This document shows, piece by piece, positions 30,719-42,671 of a DNA stretch of 64,000 nt (position 1 is its first letter; each line of letters opens with the position of its first letter). A program made the position numbers and the translations under genes. Origin of the DNA: Bacteroidota bacterium (GTDB lineage: Bacteria > Bacteroidota > Bacteroidia > AKYH767-A > OLB10); contig JADKJB010000003.1 in the NCBI GenBank assembly GCA_016722525.1, positions 413,313 through 477,312 of the forward strand. The letters are read 5' to 3'. The notes beneath the pieces were generated by a model. It was given only the letters and a program-made list of their open reading frames with translations. It had not been told where the DNA came from and made no database searches.

Positions 30719-32242
30719 TTACTCAATCACAAATTTCTTAGTCAATTTTTCCTTATCCGTTTCCAATACTACAACATACAACCCCTTTGCAAATGATGTA
30801 CAATTTAAATTTTTCGTATAATATGGTGGGTTAAGTTTGTCGCTTTCGCTTAAGATTTCCTTTCCCTGTATATCATATACTCGCAACCGGTAGTTGTGGC
30901 CGGTTAGCTTTTGGGCGTTTATGAAGGCCGTTTGCCACCCGGTATGGTAATATATAAATAACTCAGCCGTGGTATTGTTAGTTGATGGTTGTTCTGTAAT
31001 TCCAACCAGTGTATCGCAGGGGCTGCCCGCCAAAGCAGGTAAATCATAATCAGGATTATTAGGTAAACCCCAATAAGTACGTTTCCCACCGAGATAAAAA
31101 CTCCATGGTTGAAAATCGCAAGCTAATCCTGAAGAGTCAGGTAAGTTTATTACACTCAAATTCATGTTTTCAGTATAGTACATGGTGGAGTCATAAGGAT
31201 AATTAAAATTGCCGCTGGAATCACTCCATGCACAACTCATGTAAATTTTATTGTTAGGTGCTCTTTTTAATGCTCCTGCTGTGAATGGAGGATAATATGT
31301 TTGCCATATTAATGTTTTTGTTGAATCTATATTTGATGCCCAAGTATCAAATTGCCAAAGCTTACTTGGCGTGGTGCTGGCACTAACATACAAATACCTT
31401 CCAGATGACGAAAATTCACTAGACCAATACATGGGATTGGGTTGTATTGGTATCTGAGGTTCAATATTCACCGGGTTCGAGATGATTCCAGAACATCTAT
31501 CAAAATCATATAACTCTATCATGCCTCCAAGATTTGTGAATACAAGTTTTGAGCTATCTGAATAGAAAGTAATATTTCCAATATTAGTTCCATTTAAAGA
31601 ACCTACATTTTGAATATTAACCATTGAAATCCCAGATGGAGAAATTAAATAGGAGTACCAACTATTATTATAAGCTGGTTGTTGAACAGGTGAGGGTCTG
31701 GCAATTACCCACCAATCTCTACCATTACCATGTTTAATGGCAGTAAGGCAATCTACCATTCGGATATTACTTAACAGTGAAACATTCTTCTGTATAACTT
31801 CCCCTAATCCGTTGTCGCCTCTCATGTCAACTGTAGAATATTTAAGTCCGAAGGAAATAGTCACCCCAATCGAAAAAACATAATACATAGAATCATCCAC
31901 TGGATTGGGTACAATAACAAGTTCATGATACCAACCACCGCCTGAGATTGAATCACCTTCTAACATCAGTAGATTATTCTTATTCCATAATAAACCGCTA
32001 GTTACACCTCCTGCTCCTGATCTAGTATTTCCGTAAAACAATAAATTGCTATTAGTATCAGAAACGGAAACACAAGTGCCACGTGAATTCATTGCAGAAA
32101 TTCCTGCAACAGGAATTCCGCTACCAAAATCTATTGCAGCGGAATCTCCAAAACACCAAATGTTATTACGTTGGGCAGTTAAAATTACAGGAATAAAAAG
32201 TAACAATAAGAACAATTTAAAGAAGTATGTTAATTTTTTCAT
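30719..32242 (-). CDS. Secreted propeller-like T9SS protein, paralogue D
   Basis: 507 residues with an intact frame. Signal peptide (1-23), NIWCFGDSAAIDF, AIKHGNGRDWWVIA, ELYDFDRCSGI, FSSSGRYLYVSA, APNNKIYMSC and LGGKRTYWGLPNNPDYD. The C-terminal sorting domain (LRVYDIQGKEILSESD ... KKFVIE) closely matches paralogue A. The start overlaps the stop of the giant beta-helix gene by four bases, so this copy is probably co-transcribed with it. Confidence 0.82.
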   Translation of the reverse strand: MKKLTYFFKLFLLLLFIPVILTAQRNNIWCFGDSAAIDFGSGIPVAGISAMNSRGTCVSVSDTNSNLLFYGNTRSGAGGVTSGLLWNKNNLLMLEGDSISGGGWYHELVIVPNPVDDSMYYVFSIGVTISFGLKYSTVDMRGDNGLGEVIQKNVSLLSNIRMVDCLTAIKHGNGRDWWVIARPSPVQQPAYNNSWYSYLISPSGISMVNIQNVGSLNGTNIGNITFYSDSSKLVFTNLGGMIELYDFDRCSGIISNPVNIEPQIPIQPNPMYWSSEFSSSGRYLYVSASTTPSKLWQFDTWASNIDSTKTLIWQTYYPPFTAGALKRAPNNKIYMSCAWSDSSGNFNYPYDSTMYYTENMNLSVINLPDSSGLACDFQPWSFYLGGKRTYWGLPNNPDYDLPALAGSPCDTLVGITEQPSTNNTTAELFIYYHTGWQTAFINAQKLTGHNYRLRVYDIQGKEILSESDKLNPPYYTKNLNCTSFAKGLYVVVLETDKEKLTKKFVIE

Positions 32243-35200
32243 CTTACGATGCTGAATGTTTTAGTATCAGTGAATCCTTTTTGAGTATAGGCACGTAATT
32301 TATACAAACCTTCGTGGTATGATTGAATATTCAGTTCAATCAAATTACTGTTACCAGTTTGCGATGCAATTAAATTTCCAATAGAGGAGTACAATTCAAT
32401 TAAAGTTAACTTATCATCTCCATTTTGAATTTCAGCTTTAATACTATTATTTGCAGGATTAGGATATATTTTAATAATACTTATTGGATGTGGAACAATT
32501 GCTTCCACTTCGACAGGCTTTGAAGTTCCAATACGTAATGAAGATGTTTCAGGATGCATTTCTCTGAACTGAACGGCAGCAGCATAATAAAAAGATTCGC
32601 CGATTGTTATGTAAGTACCGGTTAACAAGCCATCAAGGAATGTGCTGTCAGATGAATTTACTGGTGTTCCATTGATTATTTTACTAAAATATAAGGAATT
32701 GAATGTTTTTGAATTAAATTCTATATCATTTGTGTCTGTAATCAAATTATTAATGGCTTGAGCAGAATCTGGCCAAGTAGCGGCAAGTTTTCTCACTTTT
32801 TGAAATTTTGCAACATTAGAGGAGTCCATTCTCAAGAAAAAACTTTCGAAATCCGAATCGTAAGAATCACCTCTATAAATCAATGATGAATCATTTTTCA
32901 TGGCGATGTAGGAATTCTGAGTTGCAAGATAGCGACTCTTGTCAACACTTTCAGTATAAACTGCACTGTCACCTACTACAGGTCCAAAATTATCCTTCCT
33001 GTTGGGAGTAGTTCTGAAAAAGGAAGTGCAAAGTGAACCGGAAGTTCCTGATGCTGCTTCTGGACTAACAATATTCGCATTAAATGGACGTGGACTAAAT
33101 TTATTTCCATTTACATCAGAACCTTCATAATACCAGTTGATTCCAACCGATAATCCATAATTAGCACCATCGACTTTTAAACTTGGTGCGGCCTGCCAAT
33201 TCCATTCATTACCCCATGATTCTAGAGAAGTAGCGTCACCTTGATCAACATCAATACTGGCTCCATTCGGACCGTTTAGCCATACACCGGTGAAGAAATG
33301 ACTCATTTCATTGGAGCGTAATTTAGTAGTTCCACAATTGTCATAAATGTTAATTGCCACACCAATATTGTCAATAATATTACAATTTAAAAAACAATCC
33401 GCAGAAGTTTCAATATCAAGTCCTCTAAAATTCAAATCTTCATTTTCTGTACTATTGTCAACAGAATTGTTTGCGACCTTTGCTCCGGCACAATTTTGCA
33501 ACCAAATACCTCCATAATAATTAGTTAAAGGGAAAGTGGTTTTATCAAACTCAATAGTGTTGCCTGCGACCAGTGCTCCAGCTACATCAGTACCAATGTT
33601 AATATCAGGTGTATTGAGAGTATGAATACCAATCCTGAAATCGGTGATTGTATTTCCATATATTTCAGCATTTATTGCTGGAGATGCAATGGGGTTTTGA
33701 ACTTTTATAGCTGTGCGATGATTATAAAATAACACCGTACTTGGGTTAGGGTCGAATTGATAGTTGGGATTATTGAAAGTGTTGTTATAGATTTTCAATG
33801 TGCTTCCGATTATGTTATCTACATTTATTCCAAGATTCACATCGTTAAATTCATTATCCATAATTTCAATGGAATAATTGGTTGCACTTCCATTATTGCG
33901 AATATTTATTGCTCGTCCGTAATCAGTGGCCAAAATCCCATCATCTCTTCTGTATATTCTTGAAAATATGTTACGCTGCAATATCACTTTGCTATTTGTT
34001 ATGCTTACCGCATTAATCGCATCTGAAAAATTATTGAGTGTTCCCGCTCCCGGGCCGGAGGTGCCAAGCGGAAAATTAAAATTTGTAATTCCATTCAGTA
34101 CAACATGCTCATTTGGAATTACTCCTTCAAATGGCGATTTGGAAATTACTCCGTCTGTGCAAAGAAATTCACAGCCATTTATTTTCGATTGATTGCTAAA
34201 TGGTGAAGTAGTACCATCAAAATCAATATCAAGGCCATTATGATCAAAGGAAACACTTCGTAATTGAACATTGCCTCCATTACTTGTTATAGCAACTTTA
34301 GCATCTTCAATTTTTACAGGTAAGAAATTTATGTTTCCGAATAAATCCAATGTTCCGTTATCGTTAACAATCCCATTCCACATGTTTGCGCAACCAAATA
34401 AATGAGAACCTGTGGTGGAAGAAGTACTTTTTATTTCCAGCTCAGCCGTTGCTGCGGAAACTGCAATGCCAACATCTGATGAAAATGCCAAAATACAATC
34501 AATTAGAGTCAGAGTTTGATTTGAACCTAAAGAAATATTAGAAGGAACAAAATATTGTCCACCCTGAGTAACACCACCAATTCCCGGAAAAGGAATAAAT
34601 CCGACAGCTGAAGTCCCATATGCGGGTGGAGTTGTGTTAGCTGTCCAATAATCATTACAACTTAGCAAATCCGTAAAATCAACAGTTGTTCCAACAGAAA
34701 CAACTGTTTCACCAGAGCCTGCTACTACGTAAGTGGTACAACTGGGTAGTGGAGAAATTTCAAGTTGTATTGCATATTCGCCTGATTTTCTTTCCTGCGA
34801 ACTGATTCCCCCATCGGTAGTTTCGCCACAACCTGTAAATGTTTTCGAAATATCCTGAAACCATAACCAATTTTCAGAAATTCCTGTTTCTAATTTTCCT
34901 TCTTGCAATATTCGCTCTATACTTCCATCTTTTATAAGATTATCACCGGTAGGGCTGTCATACTTTTTGATATAAACATCATCCACCCAAACAAACAATC
35001 CTTTCAATAATGAAGCATCAATATTACTGTTCATAAAAATTCCAAATGATAACACATTGGGTGTTCCATCAGTGAGTAATAGAGTTTTGATTGCTGTCGT
35101 GGTCCCTGAAATATTTCCTTTCAGATCTATCCGTACAGCTTCCCATCCATCACCGCCTTCGGTAATTTCCTCACTCCAAATTGCTGTATTATTCAAATAG

Positions 35201-38200
35201 GCTTGTTTCATCACTCCTGTCAATGAAGTTCCCGTTTCTTTGTAACTGTCCTTAACATTAAAATACAAAACCTGTTCTTCGCTATCATCTTTCACAATCA
35301 CCGGAATGTGTTGCCACGAAGAAGCCCTGAAATCATAACCAGCAGTTCCATAATCATGTGCATCAAATCCCATTACATCAATACCATACAAACCGGGTTT
35401 ATTGTAGGTTATGGATTTGGTAACAGTAGTACCATTTAATTTTTCTTCGGAGTCGAAAAAATAATTTTCGTTTGAAATAACGTGTGCTTCTGATGTGGTA
35501 CTCACTCCATTGGTATTCGGATTTGGCCTTATAATGTAATAGGATTCTGCCGAACCACCTGCATTGGTTATGGAGGCTTCCAGATAAAATTGTGTATTTA
35601 CATTCACATATTGAATGTATTTATGACCTTCCAAAGGAGAAAGCGAATAACTGGTAGATAAGGCATTGGTTCCATCATTTAACTGAAGAGAGAGTTCATT
35701 GGGTTGCGGGGCCGTTGCAGCTGATGCAGCTAGATTATCACCAGATTTGTAATCAAAATAATTGTCTTCAACGATATTATGTGGATCAGCACTCCATACA
35801 CTTGCATCAATATAATTATCTGAAATTTTAGCGTACCCTGTATTATTATAATTAATTGAGTTTATGGAGCTAAACCAAGCCTGAGAAGGAGTGAATCTAA
35901 AAGTTGAAAAAGTATTTTTCCGGATAATAATTTTGTTATCACTTACCCCACCTTTTGAAACATCTCTATTGGGGAATTTTAAACTCATATTTCCATTTGT
36001 GCCCAAATTCCATTTTTTATGAAATATACTATTTTCAACTGTAATATTGGCTCCGCCAATATCGTACAAAGGAATGTAACTTAAATTATCATTATAAACT
36101 ATACATGGATCAGCTTTCTTAGAATAAGTGCTTTGTATTACATTATTACATATTGGTTCAATTGATGTAGTCAAGTCTGATGCCAACCCATTAAAACTAT
36201 TACTCAATAAGCCAGAACATGGATATTTAATATGGCAATCGTAAACGATGTTTCCATTGCCATCCAAATGCTGTTTATGAAATTCGTTATAATTGTGCAT
36301 ATGAATATCCTCGCCTTGAAAAAACTGACTCAAGCTACAATGCAAAATATTCCAATGGATGGGGTAACCTTGTCCATCAATAGCAGCTTTGCAATCGTCA
36401 AAAATACAGTTGGTAAAATTTACAGTGGGTGTGGTTGACAATTTTCCCATCGACCATACTCATATCCTATTCCATAACTAGATCGGCCTTTTACTTTGTG
36501 AATGTAACAATTGGAAATGTTCAACAAGTCAGTATCGTATTTTTTCCAAATACCTGCCTGACTAAAACCGAAAATTTCACAATTTAGTATGTTCACTGCA
36601 GTAGCACCATTATCAAACACATATATGCCACCGCATAAATACTCAGGATCATTAAAATCCTTATGATCCAAGCTTGCTCCTCTAATCCGCAGATTCTGTA
36701 TGGTTGCGCCGGGTTGCATGGAAAATAAATACAATGCCTCCGGTTCACAATCTAAGGATAAGCAAGCTGCATCAGGATCATTGGGGCAAAAACATGTTGC
36801 ATCAAAATAGGAAAATGTATGTGTTGAAGTGATAAGAGGACAACCCGTCTTCCACCATTCAGAAGTCCCCTGAAGAGTTACGCCAAAATCAACTTCCAAT
36901 GGAAAATCTATTCCGTTTCCATCCAGATCAATATTTCCAGTAATAGTAATTTGTGATGAATGCTGTAAGCAGCTTTGTAAACTTGTAGCTGTTGTTACTT
37001 GGTTACAATTAGTAAACACAGGTAAGGTATGATTGCTTCTGTATCCAATAATAAATTGATTGTAATAAGAAGCGGTGCTTAAAGATTTAATGCTTCCTGA
37101 GATGTGGTTACCAGTGATAATACCGTTGCCCAAATCCTTCCATTGCGATCCATTCCAGGATGCTACGGTAATGAGCGTGTCAACTAATGATGAATGAGAA
37201 TTCCATCCAACAGTCACATAAACCTGCGAGGTACCGGAAGTGCGGTTCAGGTTCCAATATTGTTTTCGCAGCAAGCGGGCTAAGGTAGTGTCCTTGGTAT
37301 TGGAATTAACAGAAAGGGAATCATCTTTAAATTCAGCTATAAACTCACTTGTTGTTGTTGATGGTGCACTTATTTCAATAGGCCGGTACGAATTGTTGGC
37401 TCCAGTTGGGAACACAAATGCAGTATTACCCGTTTTCTTAACTGGACCGTCAATGAAACTGCTGTCGGAGGCTCCCGTCACTTTCGCTCCCGATTTTAAG
37501 TTGATCAGATTGGTGGCTTTGGTTAAAAATGTTCCCTTTATCAAAAAGAGTGTGTCATCCACGCTGCCCGGGGTGTTTACAGTTACGAATCCTGAGTTTT
37601 TATTGATTGCGACTTTTTTAAACTGAAAGGTATTACTTCCATTTAAGATTTGTGAATTCCCACCCGAAAAAGTCACCTTACCACTCCCTGTATTAAACAC
37701 CACCTTGTTACTGTTTAAAGTTAAATTACCAGAAACAACATTATTGCCGGAATAGGCGATTTGCACATCCTGTCCGCCGGTGGAATTAAAGGTCGCGTCT
37801 CCATAGAAATTGTCAGGAATTGTATTGGCGAAGCGTACCCTCCCTACACTTCCTGCATTATCTAATGAAAATGCTCCAATAAAATTATTTCCTCCATCGC
37901 AATGGTAATTTCCCGAACTGCCGTTTCGGGTGATGGAGGTGGCGCCATTAAATGTGCTGTTCTTTAGCAAGATTCCAGGGGAGGTTACAGTGAAGTTTCC
38001 ATCAAAGTTAGCATTTATTAAGTTCAAAATGGCAGTTCCGGTTAAGGTTAAGGTTTGGGAAGTAGCACCCTGTTGGTAGAAGTTTTTTAGTGTCAGATAA
38101 TTATTCGTAAAACCACTGCTGCCAATGGATATAGTTTTACCTGAGGCTAAATAGGTAACGCCACCTGTATTGCCTGTGACAAAACCTCCGGTACTGGTGT

Positions 38201-38858
38201 TATTTAGGATTAAATTGCCTGAAATAAAAGTTGTGTCCGCTGTTCCTAAATATATTTCGCGCGTTGAGTTGTTGGTGATAGTAACATTTTGAAAATTGTC
38301 ACCATATGTTGAACCAGTGGTAAAATAGTAAGATCCTCCATGAGTAATGGATAAACTATCTGAAAAAATACAGTTACCAGTGCCACTGGTATTTGCCGAT
38401 CCTGTTGATACAAGAATAACAGGCCTTAAAAAAGAGCCGCCGTTCATATGGTAATAACCACAGTTAGCTTCCGTTCGGGCATTTATGGTAGCGCCACCAA
38501 AGTGACACAACGAACCGGATATATTTAGATTGCCGTTGTTGAGCAATCCACCATTGAAATAGGTTACTCCTGTTGTGGTCAAAGTATAGGTTCCTAAGTC
38601 TAGAGTATCGCCGTTGATAGTGAAGTTGGTTACTGTTCGGTTTTGATCGAGCACCAAATTATTAGGAGCATTGCTGTTGATGGTAATATTGTCACCAGAA
38701 CTAGGTGTTCCACCACCTCCACTTGACCAATTCGTTGAACTTGTCCAGGATGAAGAATAATTTCCAGTCCAAATAAAACTGGCACCATTAATTGTATTTA
38801 AAAGAGCCAATTGCATGAATAGTAAAAATCCTAAAATATAAATGAGTTGCTTTTTCAT
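32239..38858 (-). CDS. Giant secreted beta-helix protein with T9SS domain, frameshifted
   Basis: A surface or released protein of about 2,200 residues. The ATG at 38858 begins a signal peptide (MKKQLIYILGFLLFMQLALL). The first third is a strand-rich repeat region with 'W.GN.SSSW..S.NWSSGG', TINGDTLDLG and many FNGG/GNL motifs, typical of bacterial adhesin-like helices. The middle and end carry right-handed parallel beta-helix repeats (IENNxF, IxxNTI and similar). The C terminus is a type A sorting domain (IKIYPNPANNSIKAEI). A one-base shift near 36430 splits it into 832- and 1,403-codon frames. A diverged second copy starts at 62121. Confidence 0.82.
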
Positions 38859-38918
38859 AGCTGTAAGTATTAAAATAATTGAATTTATTTGATTGATTAA
38901 AAAATGGAATGTTTCCAA

Positions 38919-39341
38919 CTAATTTCCGATGAACTCATACCAGTTCGACCAGTTATTTGACCCGTTTTTAAGTCGTACTTTGGCATGATAAGCATTCAGC
39001 AATGTCACAGTACCCATACCTACATTAATTTCATTTCCGGTACGTGAATAGGACATCCCGGAAGGTAAACCCGAAGTTTGATCATAAGTAAATATATGAG
39101 AGAACATTTCCGAAGCATTTTCATCCGTTCCAACAAGCATTTCAATTTCATTCACATCATTGGTATCAGCAACTACCACTTTAAAATAGCCTTCGTTGCC
39201 CGAGAAGGAAACTGCTGCATCTAAGGGCGTTTGTGCTTTGCCGGCATTCGCAATAAATAAAAATAACAGAATTAAAATTGATTTGAAATTTCTTTGCTGA
39301 AATAATTTGCAGCTAAAAACAAGGTGGGAATAATTTTGCAT
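38919..39341 (-). CDS. Small secreted partner protein, copy 1
   Basis: A 140-residue protein encoded 60 bases upstream of the giant beta-helix gene. A short N-terminal extension is followed by a hydrophobic signal sequence (ILILLFLFIANAGKAQ) and a compact beta-rich domain containing YFKVVVADTND, EIEMLVGTDENASEMF and WYEFIGN at the very end. It lacks a T9SS sorting domain. It has a close relative at 61622-62064, also just upstream of a giant beta-helix gene, so the pair is a conserved unit. Function unknown. A role as partner or chaperone of the giant protein is inference. Confidence 0.75.
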   Translation of the reverse strand: MQNYSHLVFSCKLFQQRNFKSILILLFLFIANAGKAQTPLDAAVSFSGNEGYFKVVVADTNDVNEIEMLVGTDENASEMFSHIFTYDQTSGLPSGMSYSRTGNEINVGMGTVTLLNAYHAKVRLKNGSNNWSNWYEFIGN

Positions 39342-39920
39342 ACTAATTGAATTTAAAATGTTTGTATAAAAATTTAAAACTGTAAACTGAACACACTTTT
39401 TCTATCAGCGTAAAAAATGTATTTTTACACAGGAGTCAATAAAATTATAAATCCTTTATATAATGATGGATCCTTTTATTCGCTGGGGGGAAGCGGTGGA
39501 TCAATCAAAATTTCCGAGACGACCCGACGAATGTATAAATGAATACCTCTTCCCCTACAATTGTTAATAACTATTCATTTCAAAAAAAATTTGCTGGGAG
39601 CCATATTTCACATTTGCGCATCCAATTACAATTCCTTATAACATACATATACGTTATAAAATATCATTTTTATTAGGAAAAATTAGATGTAATGAGAGTT
39701 ATCTTAAAAAACAGAAAAAGGCATCTGAGCTGAATTATTTATATATTCATTTCATTGGTTACCAAAAATTATCGAAAGCAGTTGATCCCCAACACCACCT
39801 CATAATAGATGTTACAAAACTGTCATCAGGCTAATTCAGGAGGGCATTTAAGGCTTGTAGTGGGCCACGTATCAGGTATTTTTGGTAACAAGCCCTTTTT
39901 GAGAAAAATACTGTCCCAGT
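39342..39920. other. Long intergenic region, no gene seen
   Basis: Spacer between the divergent small secreted protein gene and comM, AT-rich, with stops in all frames and no recognisable RNA family. The comM promoter follows it, and a further leader of about 270 bases separates that promoter from the comM start. Confidence 0.5.
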
Positions 39921-39951
39921 TTTGCATTATAAATTATTTTACCTATCTTTG
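39921..39951 (+). promoter_or_regulatory. Exact Bacteroidota promoter, 276 bases before comM
   Basis: TTTG at 39921-39924, a 19-base spacer, and TATCTTTG at 39944-39951: an exact match to TTTG-N19-TAnnTTTG. Transcription would start near 39958, leaving an untranslated leader of about 270 bases before the comM ATG, or giving a separate small RNA. Confidence 0.7.
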
Positions 39952-40226
39952 AGTCTCGTTTTTTTAGATAAACTTTTTAATTTTAAGTATGCGACCATTT
40001 CGTTTTTTCACTTCCACCTGAGAATTGTTTTCATTCAGGATTTAAATTTTATGCAAATTAAGAATGTCTGATCGAAACCTGGCCTTTTTGGTTTGGGTAT
40101 TGATGCAGGAGTGCATGTGCTATGCTATTTTTGAATAGGATTGAATGTTACATGCAATGACTCGTGATAACTAGTTAAGATCTGCTTTTTAAAATTTTTC
40201 AATTTAACTTTTAATATATTTTCATC

Positions 40227-41765
40227 ATGCTAATTAAAACTTTTGGAAGTGCCGTTTATGGCATCAATGCAACAACAATTACGGTAGAAGTGAATTGTGA
40301 TGTAGGTACACGCTTTTATTTGGTCGGTTTGCCTGACAATGCCATAAAGGAGAGTCAGCAACGATTGCTTGCGGCATTTAAAAATGTAGGTTATAAAATG
40401 CCCGGAAAAAAGATTGTTGTGAATATGGCTCCGGCCGATATTCGTAAAGAAGGTTCAGCTTATGATCTTACCATTGCAATGGGAATACTGGCAGCATCTG
40501 AACAAATTCCTGCTGATGGAATTGGCGATTATATTATAATGGGTGAGCTTTCGCTTGATGGAAATGTGTTGCCCATTAAAGGAGCCTTGAACATCGCGAT
40601 TCAGTCGGCACGGGAAGGATTTAAAGGGTTTTTTCTTCCAAAAGAAAATGCCAGGGAAGCAGCTATTGTAGAAAAGCTCGAAGTTTATGGTGTCGAAAAT
40701 ATTGTAGAAGTGATTAATTTTTTCAAAAAAGAGAGTACACCGGAACGCGTTTGTATTAATATTTTGGAAGAATTTGAACGTGTGCAGAATCATATGGAAA
40801 TTGACTTTTCAGATGTTAAAGGTCAGGAAAATATTAAGCGAGCACTGGAAATTGCTGCTGCTGGCGGGCACAATGTGATTCTTATCGGCCCACCGGGTTC
40901 AGGTAAAACCATGTTGGCCAAACGGCTGCCAACAATATTGCCACCGCTCACCATCGAAGAAGCCCTTGAAACAACTAAAATTCATTCAGTAGCAGGAAAG
41001 GTGGGACGCAACACTTCATTAGTAAGTATACGACCGTTTCGTTCTCCGCACCATACCATTAGTGATGTGGCATTGGTAGGTGGTGGAGGCAATCCACAAC
41101 CGGGTGAAATTTCACTCGCACACAATGGTGTTTTATTCCTGGATGAATTGCCTGAATTCAAACGCACTGTTTTGGAGGTGATGCGACAGCCGCTTGAAGA
41201 ACGCAAAGTGACCATCTCAAGAGCGCGCATGAGTGTAGAGTTCCCTGCGAGTTTTATGTTGGTTTCTTCAATGAATCCTTGCCCTTGTGGTTTTTACAAT
41301 CATCCTGAAAAGGATTGTGTATGTGGACCGGGAATTGTCCAAAAATATCTTAACAAAATCTCCGGTCCTTTGCTCGATAGAATCGATATTCATGTGGAGG
41401 TTACACCGGTCCCGTTTGGTGAACTTTCGAACGATCGTATCTCCGAAAAAAGCGAAGTCGTTCGCGAAAGAGTGGTGCAGGCACGACTTATTCAGGCGCA
41501 GCGTTTTGTTGAATCAGAAGGAGTTTATTGTAATTCTCAAATGAGTGCCAAACAATTGCGAAACATTTGTAAACTCACACCCGAATGCAATCAACTACTT
41601 AAAGTTGCTGTTGAACGTATTGGCTTATCGGCTCGCGCTTACGATAGAATACTTAAAGTTGCCAGAACCATAGCTGATCTCGGTAAGTGTGATGCTATTC
41701 TTGCCGAGCATCTTGCCGAAGCAATTCAATACCGAAATTTGGATAGAGATGGCTGGGCGGGGTGA
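40227..41765 (+). CDS. comM: ComM/YifB-family AAA+ ATPase
   Basis: A Mg-chelatase-like AAA+ protein of 512 residues. ComM is a hexameric helicase that aids branch migration during natural transformation. Domains in order: an N-terminal ChlI/Lon-protease-like fold (GSAVYGINATTITVEVNCD), an AAA+ core with Walker A LIGPPGSGKTMLAKRLP, FRSPHHTISDVALVGGG, Walker B VLFLDELPEF and a Cys motif (MNPCPCGFY...CVCGPG), and a C-terminal helical lid (RAYDRILKVARTIADL). Starts at ATG 40227. The heptamer array begins 11 bases after its stop. Confidence 0.94.
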   Translation: MLIKTFGSAVYGINATTITVEVNCDVGTRFYLVGLPDNAIKESQQRLLAAFKNVGYKMPGKKIVVNMAPADIRKEGSAYDLTIAMGILAASEQIPADGIGDYIIMGELSLDGNVLPIKGALNIAIQSAREGFKGFFLPKENAREAAIVEKLEVYGVENIVEVINFFKKESTPERVCINILEEFERVQNHMEIDFSDVKGQENIKRALEIAAAGGHNVILIGPPGSGKTMLAKRLPTILPPLTIEEALETTKIHSVAGKVGRNTSLVSIRPFRSPHHTISDVALVGGGGNPQPGEISLAHNGVLFLDELPEFKRTVLEVMRQPLEERKVTISRARMSVEFPASFMLVSSMNPCPCGFYNHPEKDCVCGPGIVQKYLNKISGPLLDRIDIHVEVTPVPFGELSNDRISEKSEVVRERVVQARLIQAQRFVESEGVYCNSQMSAKQLRNICKLTPECNQLLKVAVERIGLSARAYDRILKVARTIADLGKCDAILAEHLAEAIQYRNLDRDGWAG

Positions 41766-41775
41766 AAACGGGAAT

Positions 41776-42200
41776 GTAAAATCCAAAATCTAAAATGTAA
41801 AATGTAAAATATTATTACATTCTCGTTTTCATTCTACATTCTACATTTTACATTCCCGTTTTCATTTTACATTTTAGATTCTACATTCTACATTTTACAT
41901 TCTCGTTTTTATTTTACATTGAAGATTCTACATTCTACATTTTACATTCTCGTTTTTATTTTACATTGAAGATTCTACATTCTACATTTTACATTCTCGT
42001 TTTTATTTTACATTGAAGATTCTACATTCTACATTTTACATTCCCGTTTTTATTTTACATTGAAGATTCTACATTCTACATTTTACATTCCCGTTTCATT
42101 CTACATTGAAGATTCTACATTCTACATTTTACATTCCCGTTTTCATTCTAGATTTTACATTCTACATTCTACATTTTACATTCCCGTTTTCACTCTACAA
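41776..42200. repeat. Heptamer minisatellite array 1
   Basis: About 425 bases made of 7-base words (ATTCTAC, ATTTTAC, ATTCTCG and variants). From 41918 a higher-order unit of 47 bases, beginning ATTGAAG ATTCTAC, repeats at 41918, 41965, 42012, 42059 and 42105. The first 35 bases (41776-41810) are five heptamers in the opposite sense (GTAAAAT, CCAAAAT, CTAAAAT, GTAAAAT, GTAAAAT), then ATTATTA, then the sense heptamers, so the left end can fold as a large hairpin. There are no unique spacers. Confidence 0.9.
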
Positions 42201-42247
42201 TTTATGCACAAGAAATTTATCATTTTACCTCTAAACAAATCTATTCT

Positions 42248-42638
42248 ATGAAAAACGAATTCTCAAAAGAACAACGAACTTACGATCTCGCTGATCGTTT
42301 GGTACGATTTAGTACTATGATAGGCCAAATGGCCGAATCTATTATTGATTCTAAAGAAGGAATTAACATTAGAAACCAATTGATCCGTTCCTGCTCTTCA
42401 GCTGCTTTGAATTACGGTGAGGCGCTGGTGCCTGAATCAACGGCAGATTTTATACATAAAATCAGTATTTGTTTAAAGGAATTAATGGAGTCGCGAACAT
42501 TTAAAAATAATTATTAGTCGCAATTTGTGTCCTAATTGTGAAATTATCAACAATTGCGAAAAGGAAAGCTCCGAACTCGTAGCAATTTTCATCACCAGTG
42601 TTCGAACTGCCCGGAAAAATGCAAATTCTCGATCTTGA
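42248..42638 (+). CDS. Four-helix-bundle (S23/IVP) protein, frameshifted
   Basis: A small helical protein of the S23 / intervening-sequence family, also related to the Avd accessory proteins of diversity-generating retroelements. Typical motifs: YDLADRLVRFSTMIGQMAES, RNQLIRSCSSAALNYGEAL and KISICLKELMESR. The open frame ends early at 42517. A one-base shift in the TTTAAAAA stretch near 42500 restores the last helices (SRNLCPNCEIINNC, IFITSVRTARKNANS) and stops at 42638, giving about 129 residues. It sits alone between two heptamer arrays. Family members often occur outside rRNA and their role is unclear. Confidence 0.85.
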
Positions 42639-42671
42639 AAACGGGAATGTATCGGCTAGCTCAACCAAGGT

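Noticed and set aside
42248..42638. Diversity-generating retroelement accessory gene (avd)
   Set aside because: The protein is in the same superfamily, but there is no reverse transcriptase and no template/variable repeat pair in the window.
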